Below, piece after piece: positions 45,974 through 55,472 of a stretch of 64,000 nucleotides of DNA; the first letter of the stretch is position 1, and each line of letters opens with the position of its first letter. The stretch is from positions 124,001 through 188,000 of the forward strand of contig NZ_JAGJEH010000005.1 of NCBI RefSeq assembly GCF_018100925.1, written 5' to 3'. The DNA comes from Pseudoalteromonas luteoviolacea (lineage in GTDB: Bacteria; Pseudomonadota; Gammaproteobacteria; Enterobacterales; Alteromonadaceae). A program made the translations under genes and the position numbers. The notes below the pieces were generated by a model. It saw only the letters and a program-made list of their open reading frames with translations. It did not search any database and was not told the DNA's origin.

Positions 45974-47002
45974 ATGAAAAAACTATTCCCAACCTCTACC
46001 GCAGGAAGTCTGCCAAAACCATCTTGGTTAGCACAACCTGAACAGCTTTGGTCACCTTGGAAACTAGAAGGTGAAGAACTGATTGCCGGCAAAAAAGACG
46101 CACTGAGAGTAACATTACAAGAACAAGACAGTGCGGGTATTGAAATTGTGAGTGACGGTGAGCAAACACGCCAGCACTTCGTCACCACGTTTATCGAAAA
46201 CTTAAGCGGTGTTGATTTTGAAAATAAGAAAACGGTTCGAATTCGTGACCGCTACGACGCCAGTGTGCCGGGCATTATTGGCCCAGTAAGCCGCCAAAAG
46301 CCGGTGTTTGTTGATGATGCAAAATTTTTACGCTCGCAAACACAGCAGCCAATCAAATGGGCGTTACCTGGGCCGATGACCATGGTAGATACGCTTTATG
46401 ATGATTATTATCAAGACCGTAAAACTCTGGCATTCGAATTTGCTAAAGCATTGAATGAAGAAGCAAAAGAGCTTGAAGCAGCTGGCGTTAATATCATTCA
46501 ATTTGATGAACCTGCGTTCAATGTGTTCCTTGATGAAGTGAACGAGTGGGGTATAGAAGCCCTTGAAATCGCAACCCAAGGGCTTAAGTGCGAAACCGCT
46601 GTACATATTTGCTATGGCTATGGCATCAAAGCAAATACCGATTGGAAGAAAACATTGGGCAATGAGTGGCGTCACTATGAAAAAACCTTTCCAGCTATCC
46701 AACGCTCTAACATCGACATTATTTCTTTAGAATGTCATAACGGGCGAGTGCCTTTAGAAGTTCTGAAATTGCTTAAAGGCAAGAAAGTGATGGTAGGTGC
46801 TATTGATGTAGCTACCAATGACATTGAAACGCCAGAAGAAGTCGCCGACACTATTCGCGAAGCACTTAAATATGTCGATGCCGACAAGCTCTACCCAAGT
46901 ACAAACTGCGGTATGGCACCGCTATCACGAGAAGTAGCGAGAGGCAAATTGCAGGCTTTAGCAGCAGGGGCTGAAATAGTAAGAAAAGAGCTCTCTGCAT
47001 AA
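45974..47002 (+). CDS. mesD: Core-MetE type methionine synthase MesD
   Basis: 342 residues, only the C-terminal catalytic half of MetE, without the N-terminal domain that helps bind methyl-folate. Zinc ligands are visible: His and Cys in AVHICYGYG, Glu in ISLECHNGR and Cys in STNCGMAPLSR. This fits the MesD family, which methylates homocysteine from a donor other than folate. It forms an operon with mesX. The MetR-like regulator and a flavin reductase gene lie nearby, so homocysteine-responsive control is likely. Confidence 0.85.
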   Translation: MKKLFPTSTAGSLPKPSWLAQPEQLWSPWKLEGEELIAGKKDALRVTLQEQDSAGIEIVSDGEQTRQHFVTTFIENLSGVDFENKKTVRIRDRYDASVPGIIGPVSRQKPVFVDDAKFLRSQTQQPIKWALPGPMTMVDTLYDDYYQDRKTLAFEFAKALNEEAKELEAAGVNIIQFDEPAFNVFLDEVNEWGIEALEIATQGLKCETAVHICYGYGIKANTDWKKTLGNEWRHYEKTFPAIQRSNIDIISLECHNGRVPLEVLKLLKGKKVMVGAIDVATNDIETPEEVADTIREALKYVDADKLYPSTNCGMAPLSREVARGKLQALAAGAEIVRKELSA

Positions 47003-47090
47003 TTTCTTCGTTTGTCTTTTACATAACCAACAAGTGGGTTTTCCGTTTGTTGGTTTTATTTATTTCATTTAAACGTTGTTGATTCACACT

Positions 47091-47915
47091 ATGATAGAGT
47101 TTTTAAGCAATAATACTTCAACACTTATCGCGCTGATTGCAACTGGTGCATTTGCGGGGATTTTGGCAGGTTTGTTGGGGGTAGGCGGCGGTATTGTGAT
47201 AGTGCCGGTGCTATTTTTTGTTTTTCAGAGCTTTGGCGTATCGCCTGAGTCGGCCATGGTCATCGCCACCGCGACTTCGTTAGCGACAATTATTCCAACC
47301 TCCATCAGCTCAATTCGCTCGCACAATCAAAAAGGTAATGTAGATTTTGACCTTTTAAAGCGCTGGGCTGTGTTTATATTTATTGGCGTTTTGGCAGGAA
47401 GTTGGCTGGTAACTCGCATCAACGGCGCTTGGTTGACAGGGCTATTTGGTGTGATCGCTACCTTATCAGCCCTGAATATGATGTTTCGAACAGGCAAGTC
47501 AGCTTTATTTCAATCACTACCCGGTAAAGCCGGACAAGCAACAATGAGTACCTCAATCGGGTTTTTCAGCTCAATGGTGGGTATTGGTGGCGGTACTATT
47601 TCTGTTCCATTACTTACGCTTTGTAACTACCCAGCTCACAAAGCTGTGGGTACAGCCGCTGCCATTGGATTAATTATCTCTTTGCCAGGTGCCGCGACTA
47701 TGCTCATTTTAGGTCAGTCACCAGCTGATGCTCCTGTGGGCACGTTCGGACTTGTGAACCTAGTTGCATTTCTATGTATTGTGCCTTTAACCGTGTTATT
47801 TGCGCCAGTTGGCGCATCACTCGCAGCTAAATTAGACGCAACAAAGCTCAAGAAAGTATTTTCTATCGTATTGCTTATTACAGGCATGCGTATGCTAATA
47901 CAATTATTTTTGTAG
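47091..47915 (+). CDS. TauE/SafE family (TSUP) membrane permease
   Basis: 274 residues from the ATG at 47091; a TTG at 47076 is less likely. About eight membrane helices in two repeats, each with the family glycine motif: LGVGGGIVIVP near residue 30 and VGIGGGTISVP near residue 163. Members move sulfite, sulfonates or other organosulfur anions. It is 88 bp after mesD on the same strand, which suggests a link with sulfur metabolism, but the substrate is not shown. Confidence 0.82.
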   Translation: MIEFLSNNTSTLIALIATGAFAGILAGLLGVGGGIVIVPVLFFVFQSFGVSPESAMVIATATSLATIIPTSISSIRSHNQKGNVDFDLLKRWAVFIFIGVLAGSWLVTRINGAWLTGLFGVIATLSALNMMFRTGKSALFQSLPGKAGQATMSTSIGFFSSMVGIGGGTISVPLLTLCNYPAHKAVGTAAAIGLIISLPGAATMLILGQSPADAPVGTFGLVNLVAFLCIVPLTVLFAPVGASLAAKLDATKLKKVFSIVLLITGMRMLIQLFL

Positions 47916-48484
47916 GGCTGAACAAGCGCAGACATTAACCTGCAAAAATGTGAAAAAGTAAATGTAAGCGGGCGCTGGAAGTATTTGGCTCAAAGCTGAA
48001 AGTGATTTAATCACTACTGCATACTGCAAGATCTGACTCTTTCACTATTAGGTTTTTGCCATAGGTCAGCCACTTGGAAAGTGGCTGACCTATTGTTAAG
48101 CCTCAAAATAATCAGTCAGCCTTTCAATATCAAAATCCTCTCGATACAGGCTTACTCCTTTATTTTCTGTAAAAGCAGTTTGTTTTCAATGACTTGCTGT
48201 TTTATGATGATGTGTTTAAGCATGCTAAAACTCTAATTCAATTCATTCAACTGAACTTAATAAACTCCCTTAAAAGTTGCCAGTGAAACCCTGATCTTTT
48301 GTGGCAATTTCCCGATTGATAAGTGCTCCTTTCAGTTTAGGCATTATTTGTGCAACTTCACTACACATGAATATATACATTCACCTCTAATTGAACGTTT
48401 GTATTTAATTTAATCACCTGAATTTATTGACTAAATATTTTTCGAATGTGCTGTAAACACAACCAAAACTGGGAGTATTACGAT
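47916..48484. other. Intergenic region with a perfect 15-bp hairpin
   Basis: 569 bp without a credible ORF. Its main feature is the hairpin at 48061-48093. An AT-rich stretch precedes the next gene's start. Confidence 0.4.
48061..48093. repeat. Perfect hairpin
   Basis: ATAGGTCAGCCACTT (48061-48075), loop GGA, AAGTGGCTGACCTAT (48079-48093). All 15 pairs match. No T-run follows on either strand, so it is not a standard terminator. Confidence 0.7.
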
Positions 48485-49684
48485 ATGAAATTATCTCTTT
48501 TTGCAATGTCCACGCTTTTTGCTTCGCAAACTGCAATAGCGGACAATTTAGTTACAAACGGCTCTTTCGAACAGGATGTCGTTAATTCTAAATGGAAATT
48601 ACTCAGTACAGTAACCGGGTGGCAACGTGAAGGGGCGAGGTTTGAAATTCAAACGTCACGCCTCGGTATCATTACCGCTCAAGATGGCAATCAATATATT
48701 GAGCTTGATTCGACTGCTAATCACAGCGTATTTCAAACTGTAGCAACAGAAGCTGGGAAAACCTATGAAGTGTCCTTTTACTACTCACCGCGTGTTACTG
48801 GGAACAACCAGACAAATAAAGTTGATGTTAAGTGGAATGGCACGACGGTTTTAAATTTAAACGCAGCGCAAAGGGGATGGCAATCTTTCACCTTGTCTGT
48901 AGAGGCGGATTCAAGTAGTTCAGAGATCCGTTTTACTGGGACTGGCACAAACGATAGTCTAGGAGGCTTTATTGACGACGTAGTCGTATCAGAAAAGCAG
49001 GCGTGCCACACGGGTATTTTTGGGATTAATAACTATGGCTCGTTTGAGACGGGTTATGTCTATAAGTTTAATATAGAGACAAAGACTTTCAGTGTCGTAG
49101 CTGGGGCTCAAAATACTGCGTCAAACATTGCGAGTCACAATGGTAAGCTTTATTTCATGGAACAGCTTGATTCTGGCAGCAAGGCTTCAAAACTTTGGTC
49201 ACTAGATCTAGAAACCGGTGCTCAAGTCGCTGAGACGGATGCGAAATCCTGGCCAATTTATCGTTCTGCAGTAACAGCCAATGGGCAAACTTTGCGCGCC
49301 ACCAGTAAAACGTATATGTATGATTACAATCTTCGAACTGGCGAAAAAACCGTGTTAGGTAAGATGCGTTACTCAGGAGACTCCTTCTCACACGGCGACA
49401 TTGCATATTCTGCTGATAACAACACACTTTATGTGTTAACGGGTAAATCCTTATATACAATCGATGAGAGTTCAATGGCATTAACCTTGATCGGTCATCA
49501 TGGTATTAACTGGGCGTCTGGTTTAGCAATTTCTGATGATGGTTTATTTTATGTCTCTGGAAGAGTCTCAGGTGAAAACGCGAAAATTTATACCGTTAAT
49601 CCTCAAACAGCAGTGTCTACATATGTTATGGACGCACCAGAGCATATTAATGATCTAACTTTCGTCGATAATTACTGTAATTAA
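48485..49684 (+). CDS. Secreted DUF642-like protein with beta-propeller-like C-terminus
   Basis: 399 residues from the ATG at 48485 (MKLSLFAMSTLFASQTAIA, a clean signal peptide); an upstream frame start at 48446 would bury it. The first domain (about 20-165) begins NLVTNGSFEQDV and has a jelly-roll pattern ending SLGGFIDDVVVSEK, as in DUF642/CBM-like galactose-binding folds. The second half has repeated beta strands (LYVLTGKSLYTIDESSMAL) like a propeller. Probably binds carbohydrate outside the cell; no enzyme motif is seen. Confidence 0.68.
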   Translation: MKLSLFAMSTLFASQTAIADNLVTNGSFEQDVVNSKWKLLSTVTGWQREGARFEIQTSRLGIITAQDGNQYIELDSTANHSVFQTVATEAGKTYEVSFYYSPRVTGNNQTNKVDVKWNGTTVLNLNAAQRGWQSFTLSVEADSSSSEIRFTGTGTNDSLGGFIDDVVVSEKQACHTGIFGINNYGSFETGYVYKFNIETKTFSVVAGAQNTASNIASHNGKLYFMEQLDSGSKASKLWSLDLETGAQVAETDAKSWPIYRSAVTANGQTLRATSKTYMYDYNLRTGEKTVLGKMRYSGDSFSHGDIAYSADNNTLYVLTGKSLYTIDESSMALTLIGHHGINWASGLAISDDGLFYVSGRVSGENAKIYTVNPQTAVSTYVMDAPEHINDLTFVDNYCN

Positions 49685-50259
49685 GTTGTGTCGATAAAAA
49701 AATGGCTAGGGATATTGGCTATTTTTATGGCACTTTGATGGTTTTATATAGTTATCGCTTTTAAGCTACGTTAATTTTAATACAGCCCATGTGGCCTTGA
49801 AGTAGCACATAGGTGCTCTCAAGGTTACTCAGAACGATAAATATCTAACCACATTTGTGACATGTCACGTACTTGCGAGAGTGATTCAAGCAACTATAAA
49901 GCTAAATTACCCTTCGATAGCAGTTATAAAGGTTTATGCCAAGACATGATTCAAATCTACAATAAATATACTGAAGGAGAAACGGTTAAGTAGCTTTTGG
50001 ATATAGGGTAATAACTTCTATGGCTCAAGCGCAGGCTTTGATTGAAGTAAGCCGTCAATTCACTTTGACAGGGTATATACTCGGTGGCCTTTTTTGCGAA
50101 GTGAAAAAGCTCTCGTGATTTAAATTGTTGAGTTTTACAGCACAAAAATTTAAGATCTCACTCAATAAAAATGATCATATTGAACACGTGTTTAACAAAT
50201 AGATTGGTTATCTCTCAAGTTGAGCTATGTGTCCAATATTGCTAGTGGAGTGTATTTTT
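49685..50259. other. Intergenic region
   Basis: 575 bp. A 43-codon frame (49862-49993) reads MSRTCESDSSNYKAKL and could be the tail of a lost gene; I see no ribosome site for it. Otherwise nothing supportable. Confidence 0.3.
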
Positions 50260-50808
50260 GTGAAAAAAGTTTGTTTGATTGCAGCGGTTTCAGTGCTGTC
50301 TGGCTGTGCCGTAAACCCTTATCTTCAGCCAATGGTCGATGGACCAAGTGCCAAGCTGCGTTTAGCTTCTGTGCCAAGTAACAATAACTTTGTTGCGGTG
50401 CCTTCATCAGAAAGCTGTATTTCAACAGATTTTAAACCTGGTGCGCATATAGCGACACTGGGCGTTAAAGCTAATTTGGTTCGCAGCTTAAGTCGTCTAG
50501 ATATGCCTGCATATGACGAAAAACTAGGTGATTCACATCAAAATGAAGTTTATATTCCTGCACAAAAGCCTTTCTCTTTCCAATTCAATGGCGTCGGAAT
50601 ATCAGGGTTCACACCAGGTCAAACTGATTCCGGTGGAGCGCTTTATTCTTGGTGCCGTAAAATCATTACCTTTACACCGATAGAAAATGCCAACTACGAG
50701 GCATTATATGATTATATAGAACTCCCAAATGGCAAAGAGACTTGCGGTGTAAAACTCTTTGAAATAGTTGAGGATGCACAAAGGGAGTACAAAAAGGTTG
50801 AAGTGTGA
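50260..50808 (+). CDS. Putative lipoprotein
   Basis: 182 residues from GTG at 50260, which gives VKKVCLIAAVSVLSGC, a lipoprotein signal with lipobox LSGC; the ATG at 50227 would place 11 hydrophobic residues before it. The mature protein is beta-rich with a Gly/Ser-rich centre (FTPGQTDSGGALYSWCRK) and three cysteines. It is likely anchored in the outer membrane. Family not recognised. Confidence 0.62.
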   Translation: MKKVCLIAAVSVLSGCAVNPYLQPMVDGPSAKLRLASVPSNNNFVAVPSSESCISTDFKPGAHIATLGVKANLVRSLSRLDMPAYDEKLGDSHQNEVYIPAQKPFSFQFNGVGISGFTPGQTDSGGALYSWCRKIITFTPIENANYEALYDYIELPNGKETCGVKLFEIVEDAQREYKKVEV

Positions 50809-50938
50809 GATTACAAGGTAGTAGAAAACTACTGTAAGTAAACGCAATGAGGTTTTATCGGCCTCATCAATTAAAATGGGTTTGTTTTCGTATTCAAACC
50901 CATATGATTGTTATCACAAAAAGTGATTTTAGCGATTA

Positions 50939-50965
50939 TTAGCTGCTTTTTAGCAGCTAATTTTA
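50939..50965. terminator. Hairpin with flanking T-rich sequence
   Basis: TTAGCTGC (50939-50946), loop TTTTTA, GCAGCTAA (50953-50960), then TTTT. It lies between the convergent lipoprotein and the 50993-51775 gene, so it may end both. Confidence 0.65.
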
Positions 50966-50992
50966 AACGCGGTTAGTAGCTTTCGCTTGTTT

Positions 50993-51775
50993 TTAATACA
51001 GGTGCTTTAGTTCAGTTGGCACTTGAGCTGTGATATTTGCAATACGCTCTGCTTTTGCGTCTATACCAACAAATGTGGTTGTGTCATTTCCTGGCACACA
51101 CAAGGTGGTAGTAATTGGGCCAGTAGTTTGGTTTGCCTCGGTAAAGTTAACACGAGCAATACTGGATGACGTGGTGTTAAGCACTGCCAAATTGATACAT
51201 CCTGCCATCATAGGAAATTTTACGCCATCTTGGCTTGTACTAGCAGGGACACGTGCAATCTCAAACCCTGCATTGTTAGCATTTTTAGTTGTTTGTAAGC
51301 TAGCTCTACCATAATTACTAATTTGAAGTGAAGAGCGGCCATATACATTAAGCGTAGAGGTTGGCTTGTCATTATTTATATAGTAGAAGTGAACATTACT
51401 AGATGGAATTAAAATAGTAGAGCTGGTTTCTTTTGGATTGACATACATCCAGTTAGAGATCTGCTGAATGGAGCCGTTAATCGAGGCTCTGCCCCAGTGA
51501 ATATTCGATAGAGTCACAGCTCCGTTCATATTTTCAATGGTACAAGAGTCTTGATGATATACAATAATGCATCGGCCACCATTAGTCTGGTATTGGTAGT
51601 CCAATAGAATGTCAAAAGAAAATGGATTCTGCCCCGCAATAGGCATAGGTACTGAATGCGTAGTGCCATCAGTCGTTGCTGCTAATTTAAACGTTATATC
51701 TTGCTTTGCATTTGCGTTAATACTTAAAACAGCACTTGCCAAAGTTAAACTAATTAGGGCCTTCTTTATTTTCAT
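50993..51775 (-). CDS. Secreted protein of unknown function
   Basis: 260 residues from the ATG at 51775 (MKIKKALISLTLASAVLSIN), whose signal peptide ends at NANA; a longer frame starting at 51859 lacks a ribosome site. The mature protein is rich in Ser, Thr and Asn and in beta strands, with four or five cysteines (GGRCIIVYHQDSC, AGCINLA, TTLCVPG). It looks like a periplasmic or surface beta-sandwich protein, but no family is recognised. Confidence 0.6.
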   Translation of the reverse strand: MKIKKALISLTLASAVLSINANAKQDITFKLAATTDGTTHSVPMPIAGQNPFSFDILLDYQYQTNGGRCIIVYHQDSCTIENMNGAVTLSNIHWGRASINGSIQQISNWMYVNPKETSSTILIPSSNVHFYYINNDKPTSTLNVYGRSSLQISNYGRASLQTTKNANNAGFEIARVPASTSQDGVKFPMMAGCINLAVLNTTSSSIARVNFTEANQTTGPITTTLCVPGNDTTTFVGIDAKAERIANITAQVPTELKHLY

Positions 51776-52657
51776 CTTTTTATCCTTAACGTATTTGAAA
51801 CTATTAATAATTGAGCGAGAGAGGGAACAAAAAACAGTTGTGTACGGTTGCTCTCTCAAGTGTTTGGAAGAGCAAGTAATACATCCAAGTTCTCTTTTTT
51901 GGAAACAAGATGTTATGTTTTACACATGTTTATTTCAAGTTAAAGTTTTGTGTTGGGCTGAGTTGAAATAGTGGATAGACCTGTTGAATCATTGACTATC
52001 TAGTTGGCCTAGTCATTTTCTTATTCAATTTACTATTTCTGGAAATTCTCTAGCATAACTCTGCAAGCGCGGAGTTGGATTCAAAGGCACCTACTTTCCT
52101 TAGCATCAGACGTGTTTAAGTAGAGCTGTGTTAGAAATACAGCTGGATGTCATGTGTTTTGTTTCTTTCACTATGAGGATATGCCGATTTGATCCCATTT
52201 TTGATTCAACAGATGAGTAAAAAAGCGCTTTCTAAACTTATTGCAAGTTACAGGTATGGAAATACAATGGATTTTTCATCAATAAATAGATATTAGGCTA
52301 ATTTGTAACGATTCAATTTCAGTACAGAACGTGAGAGGCTCTACTCATCCGCAATGGTGCTAACAGGGATTTTACCTTCAGGGGCATTATAGACAGGTTA
52401 AAAATATAAATACCATTTCCATTAATTTATCATGTCAATTATTTTATAATTTGGTAGTAAATATAAAATGATTAATATTTTTTATATAATTTTAAGGTGT
52501 AGGTTGATAAGGTTTTTATTTTGGTTTTGTGTTGGGTTTTAATGGTGGTTTCTATGGGTTTTATATTTGTGTGGAATTTATATTTTAAATGTAATTTAAT
52601 TGTTTGGTGTGGGTTTTTGAACCAAATTTAAATTAAAAAATAAGGTTGTTAGAATAA
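51776..52657. other. Long AT-rich gene-free region
   Basis: 882 bp, very T-rich between about 52400 and 52650. No credible ORF on either strand. A short minus-strand frame near 52345-52400 (VYNAPEGKIPVSTIADE) could be the tail of a lost gene. Confidence 0.35.
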
Positions 52658-54301
52658 ATGTCTAAAAATAAGACGAAAAAACACAATTACAGGATGATAA
52701 TTTCGAAAGATCGCGTAGAAAAATAATGTATGCATTGCCTGCATTAGGCGGTGCGGCGATTTTGGCTTCGACAAAATCAAAAGCTTCTGGAACAGATATT
52801 AGTGCACATACGGTTACGTCTTCTCTTGGCACTCAGTTTTCAACAGTTCCTAGGCCTTTACATGAAAGGTTTACTGATAGAGTTTATGCAAAAGATTTTG
52901 GTGCAACCTATTGGCACCAAGATATGTCTGCTAGTTCTAATATTGAAGGACTAAATGCTGCGTTCGAGTTTGCTAATCAAGAAAGCCACAATGGTGAAAG
53001 AAAAGTTGTTGATTGCGGCCCTTCAAGAATATCTGTAAATAAAAGTTCATCAGCACCGGGCGTTGTTGATTTTCAAACATTAAAGTGGCCGAACAATACA
53101 ACGTTTAATTACACTGGCCCTTCGGGTGAAAATGTACTGTTTTTGAATCATTTTAGTGGCCCTTATGGAGAATATACAGAGGGTGTTCCTGTCAATGAGT
53201 TAAATATCACAGCCCCTTATCATCCTGCGCTAATTTTAAACGTTAAAACGAAAAAGTCTTTTGGTGGGATAGCACAAAAAGCGCATACCGTAGGAGAGGC
53301 CAATAATTCGGTCACAACAGAATCATCAACAATAGGATTTAGAATTGATGACGATAATGTTTGGCAATGGATCGTAAATGGCGATCGGTTATTCCGCAAG
53401 AATTTATGGAGTGAAAGTAAAGGGCTGCTAATTAACCGTTTTGTTATGAGTGGCGACACGGGTGATGTTGGGATACAAAGGGGAAACCCACAGTTTCCAA
53501 TGGATATTGCGGGTGGTATGCGAGTAGTATCAACTGATCAACATGGCCCTGAGTTTAATCAGTATGATAATGTGAATCGTTTTGAGTCACCTGAAGTTGT
53601 TTTAGAAAAAAATATAAAAGGAGTCAGTACAGGCGTAAAGCTCAGTACAGACCCTAAAGGTTTCGACCTTGCATAGAGCTTCCGAAGGCGATGCCTATTT
53701 GTCCTTAAATAAAGGCTTTTTCTATATCGTGAATTCGTATTCACCAAACTGGCAAGGGGCTGCACTAAAACTCGGACACAATTCTCAAACTCAGCGTTCG
53801 ATAAATGTTTCAGGAACTATTAATACTCAGGGTCGAGATTATGCTGAATATATGTTTAAAAACGCATCCTGCGGCGAGATCTTAAAAGGCGATGTATGTG
53901 GCATTGATAATAAAGGGTTACTGACTGATAAGTGGAATGAAGCAATTTCGTTTGTGATAAAGTCGACCAATCCATCATTTGTGGGCGGAGATGATTGGCA
54001 CGAAAAGGTATTAAAACCGATATCTGAGCAGGCTACTGAGCAAGAACGTGAATCATACTTAAAGCGTCTGCAAGAAGAGCGTAAAAAGGTTGATAGAATA
54101 GCTTTCAGTGGACAGGTACCTGTAAATATTATTGACGCCGAGGTGGGCGCTTATTTGGTACCAGTAGAGCGCAATGGAAAAATTGGCGTTATCGCAAAGA
54201 GTAAATCAGATTTATCTATGACTGAGTACATGGACAGTGTTGGAAAAGTTATTGCTATTGGAGATGATGGCAGAACAATAGCCCTTGTTAAGGTTTGCTA
54301 G
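52658..54301 (+). pseudogene. Tat-leader protein with Peptidase_G2-like C-terminus, twice frameshifted
   Basis: Three frames make one gene. ATG at 52658 reads MSKNKTKK. Restoring one A in the A6 run at 52676-52681 joins it to DDNFERSRRKIMYALPALGG, a twin-arginine signal peptide with a hydrophobic core ending KASG. The frame then runs to 53676. A second shift (one base too many near 53661) is needed to reach HRASEGDAYLSLNKGFFYIV in the frame that runs to 54301. The C-terminal part, with GRDYAEYMFKN, GDVCGIDNKG and RIAFSGQVPVNI, resembles the Peptidase_G2/intramolecular chaperone end of phage tail-fibre-like proteins. Full length would be about 545 residues. Confidence 0.55.
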
Positions 54302-54313
54302 AATAGAAATTAC

Positions 54314-54347
54314 GGCCTTCGACATGTGAATTTATACTGTGAAGGCC
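54314..54347 (+). terminator. Hairpin after the Tat-leader gene
   Basis: GGCCTTC (54314-54320) pairs with GAAGGCC (54341-54347) across a 20-base loop. No clear T-run follows. Confidence 0.4.
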
Positions 54348-54565
54348 TATCACGCCTGTGTTAGGTGGTTTTGATAAAGTGCTCAAAGTACGTCATCTAT
54401 CCGCGTTTTTAAACTTGGCAAAGTCCACTCCCTCTCTACTCTATTTTTGTAGCCGAACTATTTTGATTTGTTTATTTGGGGCCCAGAGAGTAATACCGCT
54501 AATCATTGTTTTTCGCAGCACGAATGCTCGCAGGTTTGTTTGACATTATGGTCAATGGCTGGGGT

Positions 54566-54896
54566 ATGAGTATAAAAAAACTTACTGTACTGTTTATTGC
54601 CTTTAGCCATTGCTGGTTGCGCTGCCCCTTATAAACCTAACGGAGTAGTAGGTGGATATGATGACTGGAAACTGGGAGAGGGCTTATATTGAGTCGCATT
54701 TTATGGGAGCGGACATGGGAACAAAGAGCAGGTTAGTAATTATTGGCACAGAAGGGCCTCTGAACGCTGTCAAGGTAAATACGAAGTGCATAAAACAGCG
54801 AGCACTATTGGGAACAGTGGCAAACTACCTCCTTTGCTATCCGTTTATAAAGATGCTGAACTTATAATACAAACCGGGAGAATTAAGTGTATTTAG
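54566..54896 (+). pseudogene. Decayed lipoprotein gene (CC0125/CC1285-like)
   Basis: ATG at 54566 reads MSIKKLTVLFIAF. One base too many near 54600 shifts it out of the frame LAIAGCAAPYKPNGVVGGYD, which has a lipobox (IAGC) and the GGYDDWKLGEG segment of small CC0125/CC1285-type lipoproteins. An in-frame TGA (54690-54692) follows LGEGLY, and the frame continues VAFYGSGHGNKEQVSNYWHR to a stop at 54896. Two lesions, so not functional. Confidence 0.6.
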
Positions 54897-54943
54897 TGAC
54901 TTATCAAAATAATTAAGTAGACCGAAAAGATTATGTCGTTTCT

Positions 54944-55387
54944 TTGCTCAGTCTAACAAGCCCAAAAAGCTTGCGTACGTCTTTGCAAAAATCATCTATT
55001 TTTACAGGTCCAGCTGGTGGAGGCTCCTCCACTTATGCGCAAGATGGCAATGTCGTTTATTACGATGTGAGGTTTAATAAGTCGTTATGTAATTTGTCTT
55101 CCAGCGCAGTAGAGTGGGGCAAAAAAATATCATTAACTTTCCATCAGGTACAACAGAGCTTAAGTTTGCTTGAAAAGTATTAAGTGAGAGTGAAAAGCAG
55201 GCTAAAAGCTTTGTTACTTAGTTCGAGTGATTATGCTGCTTTAATTTGTGGCGGAGATCCCTCACATAAAGACCACACAAAACGCGAGGGCACATGTAAA
55301 AATGCCAGAAGCGACCTGAAATGGAACGGGAACTGGACCAATATTAATACGACAGCTGGCTCTATTTGCGGTTGTGAAGTTGAGTAA
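54944..55387 (+). pseudogene. Decayed secreted gene with MVL-lectin-like C-terminus
   Basis: Two open frames, 54944-55183 (with GPAGGGSSTYAQDGNVVYYD) and 55184-55387, look like pieces of one gene. The C-terminal piece ends EGTCKNARSDLKWNGNWTNI and TTAGSICGCEVE, a WNGxW...CGC pattern seen in cyanobacterial mannan-binding (MVL-type) lectin repeats. No start codon or signal peptide is intact. Confidence 0.4.
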
Positions 55388-55438
55388 GCTCAATAACGGT
55401 ATGTATTTTTTATCAATATGAGCAGGTTGAGCCTAAAC

Positions 55439-55461
55439 GAAAGCCCGCCAACCGGGCTTTC
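55439..55461. terminator. Bidirectional hairpin 3' of the chitinase gene
   Basis: GAAAGCCCG (55439-55447) and CGGGCTTTC (55453-55461) form a 9-bp perfect stem with a 5-base loop, a few bases after the chitinase stop on the minus strand. Confidence 0.75.
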
Positions 55462-55472
55462 AATTTGATATG

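Noticed and set aside
49862-49993. 43-codon frame
   Set aside because: No ribosome site, no recognisable motif; at most a gene remnant.
52658-54301. Intact prophage tail region
   Set aside because: One fibre-like gene with a Tat leader and no capsid, tail, portal or lysis genes nearby does not make a prophage.
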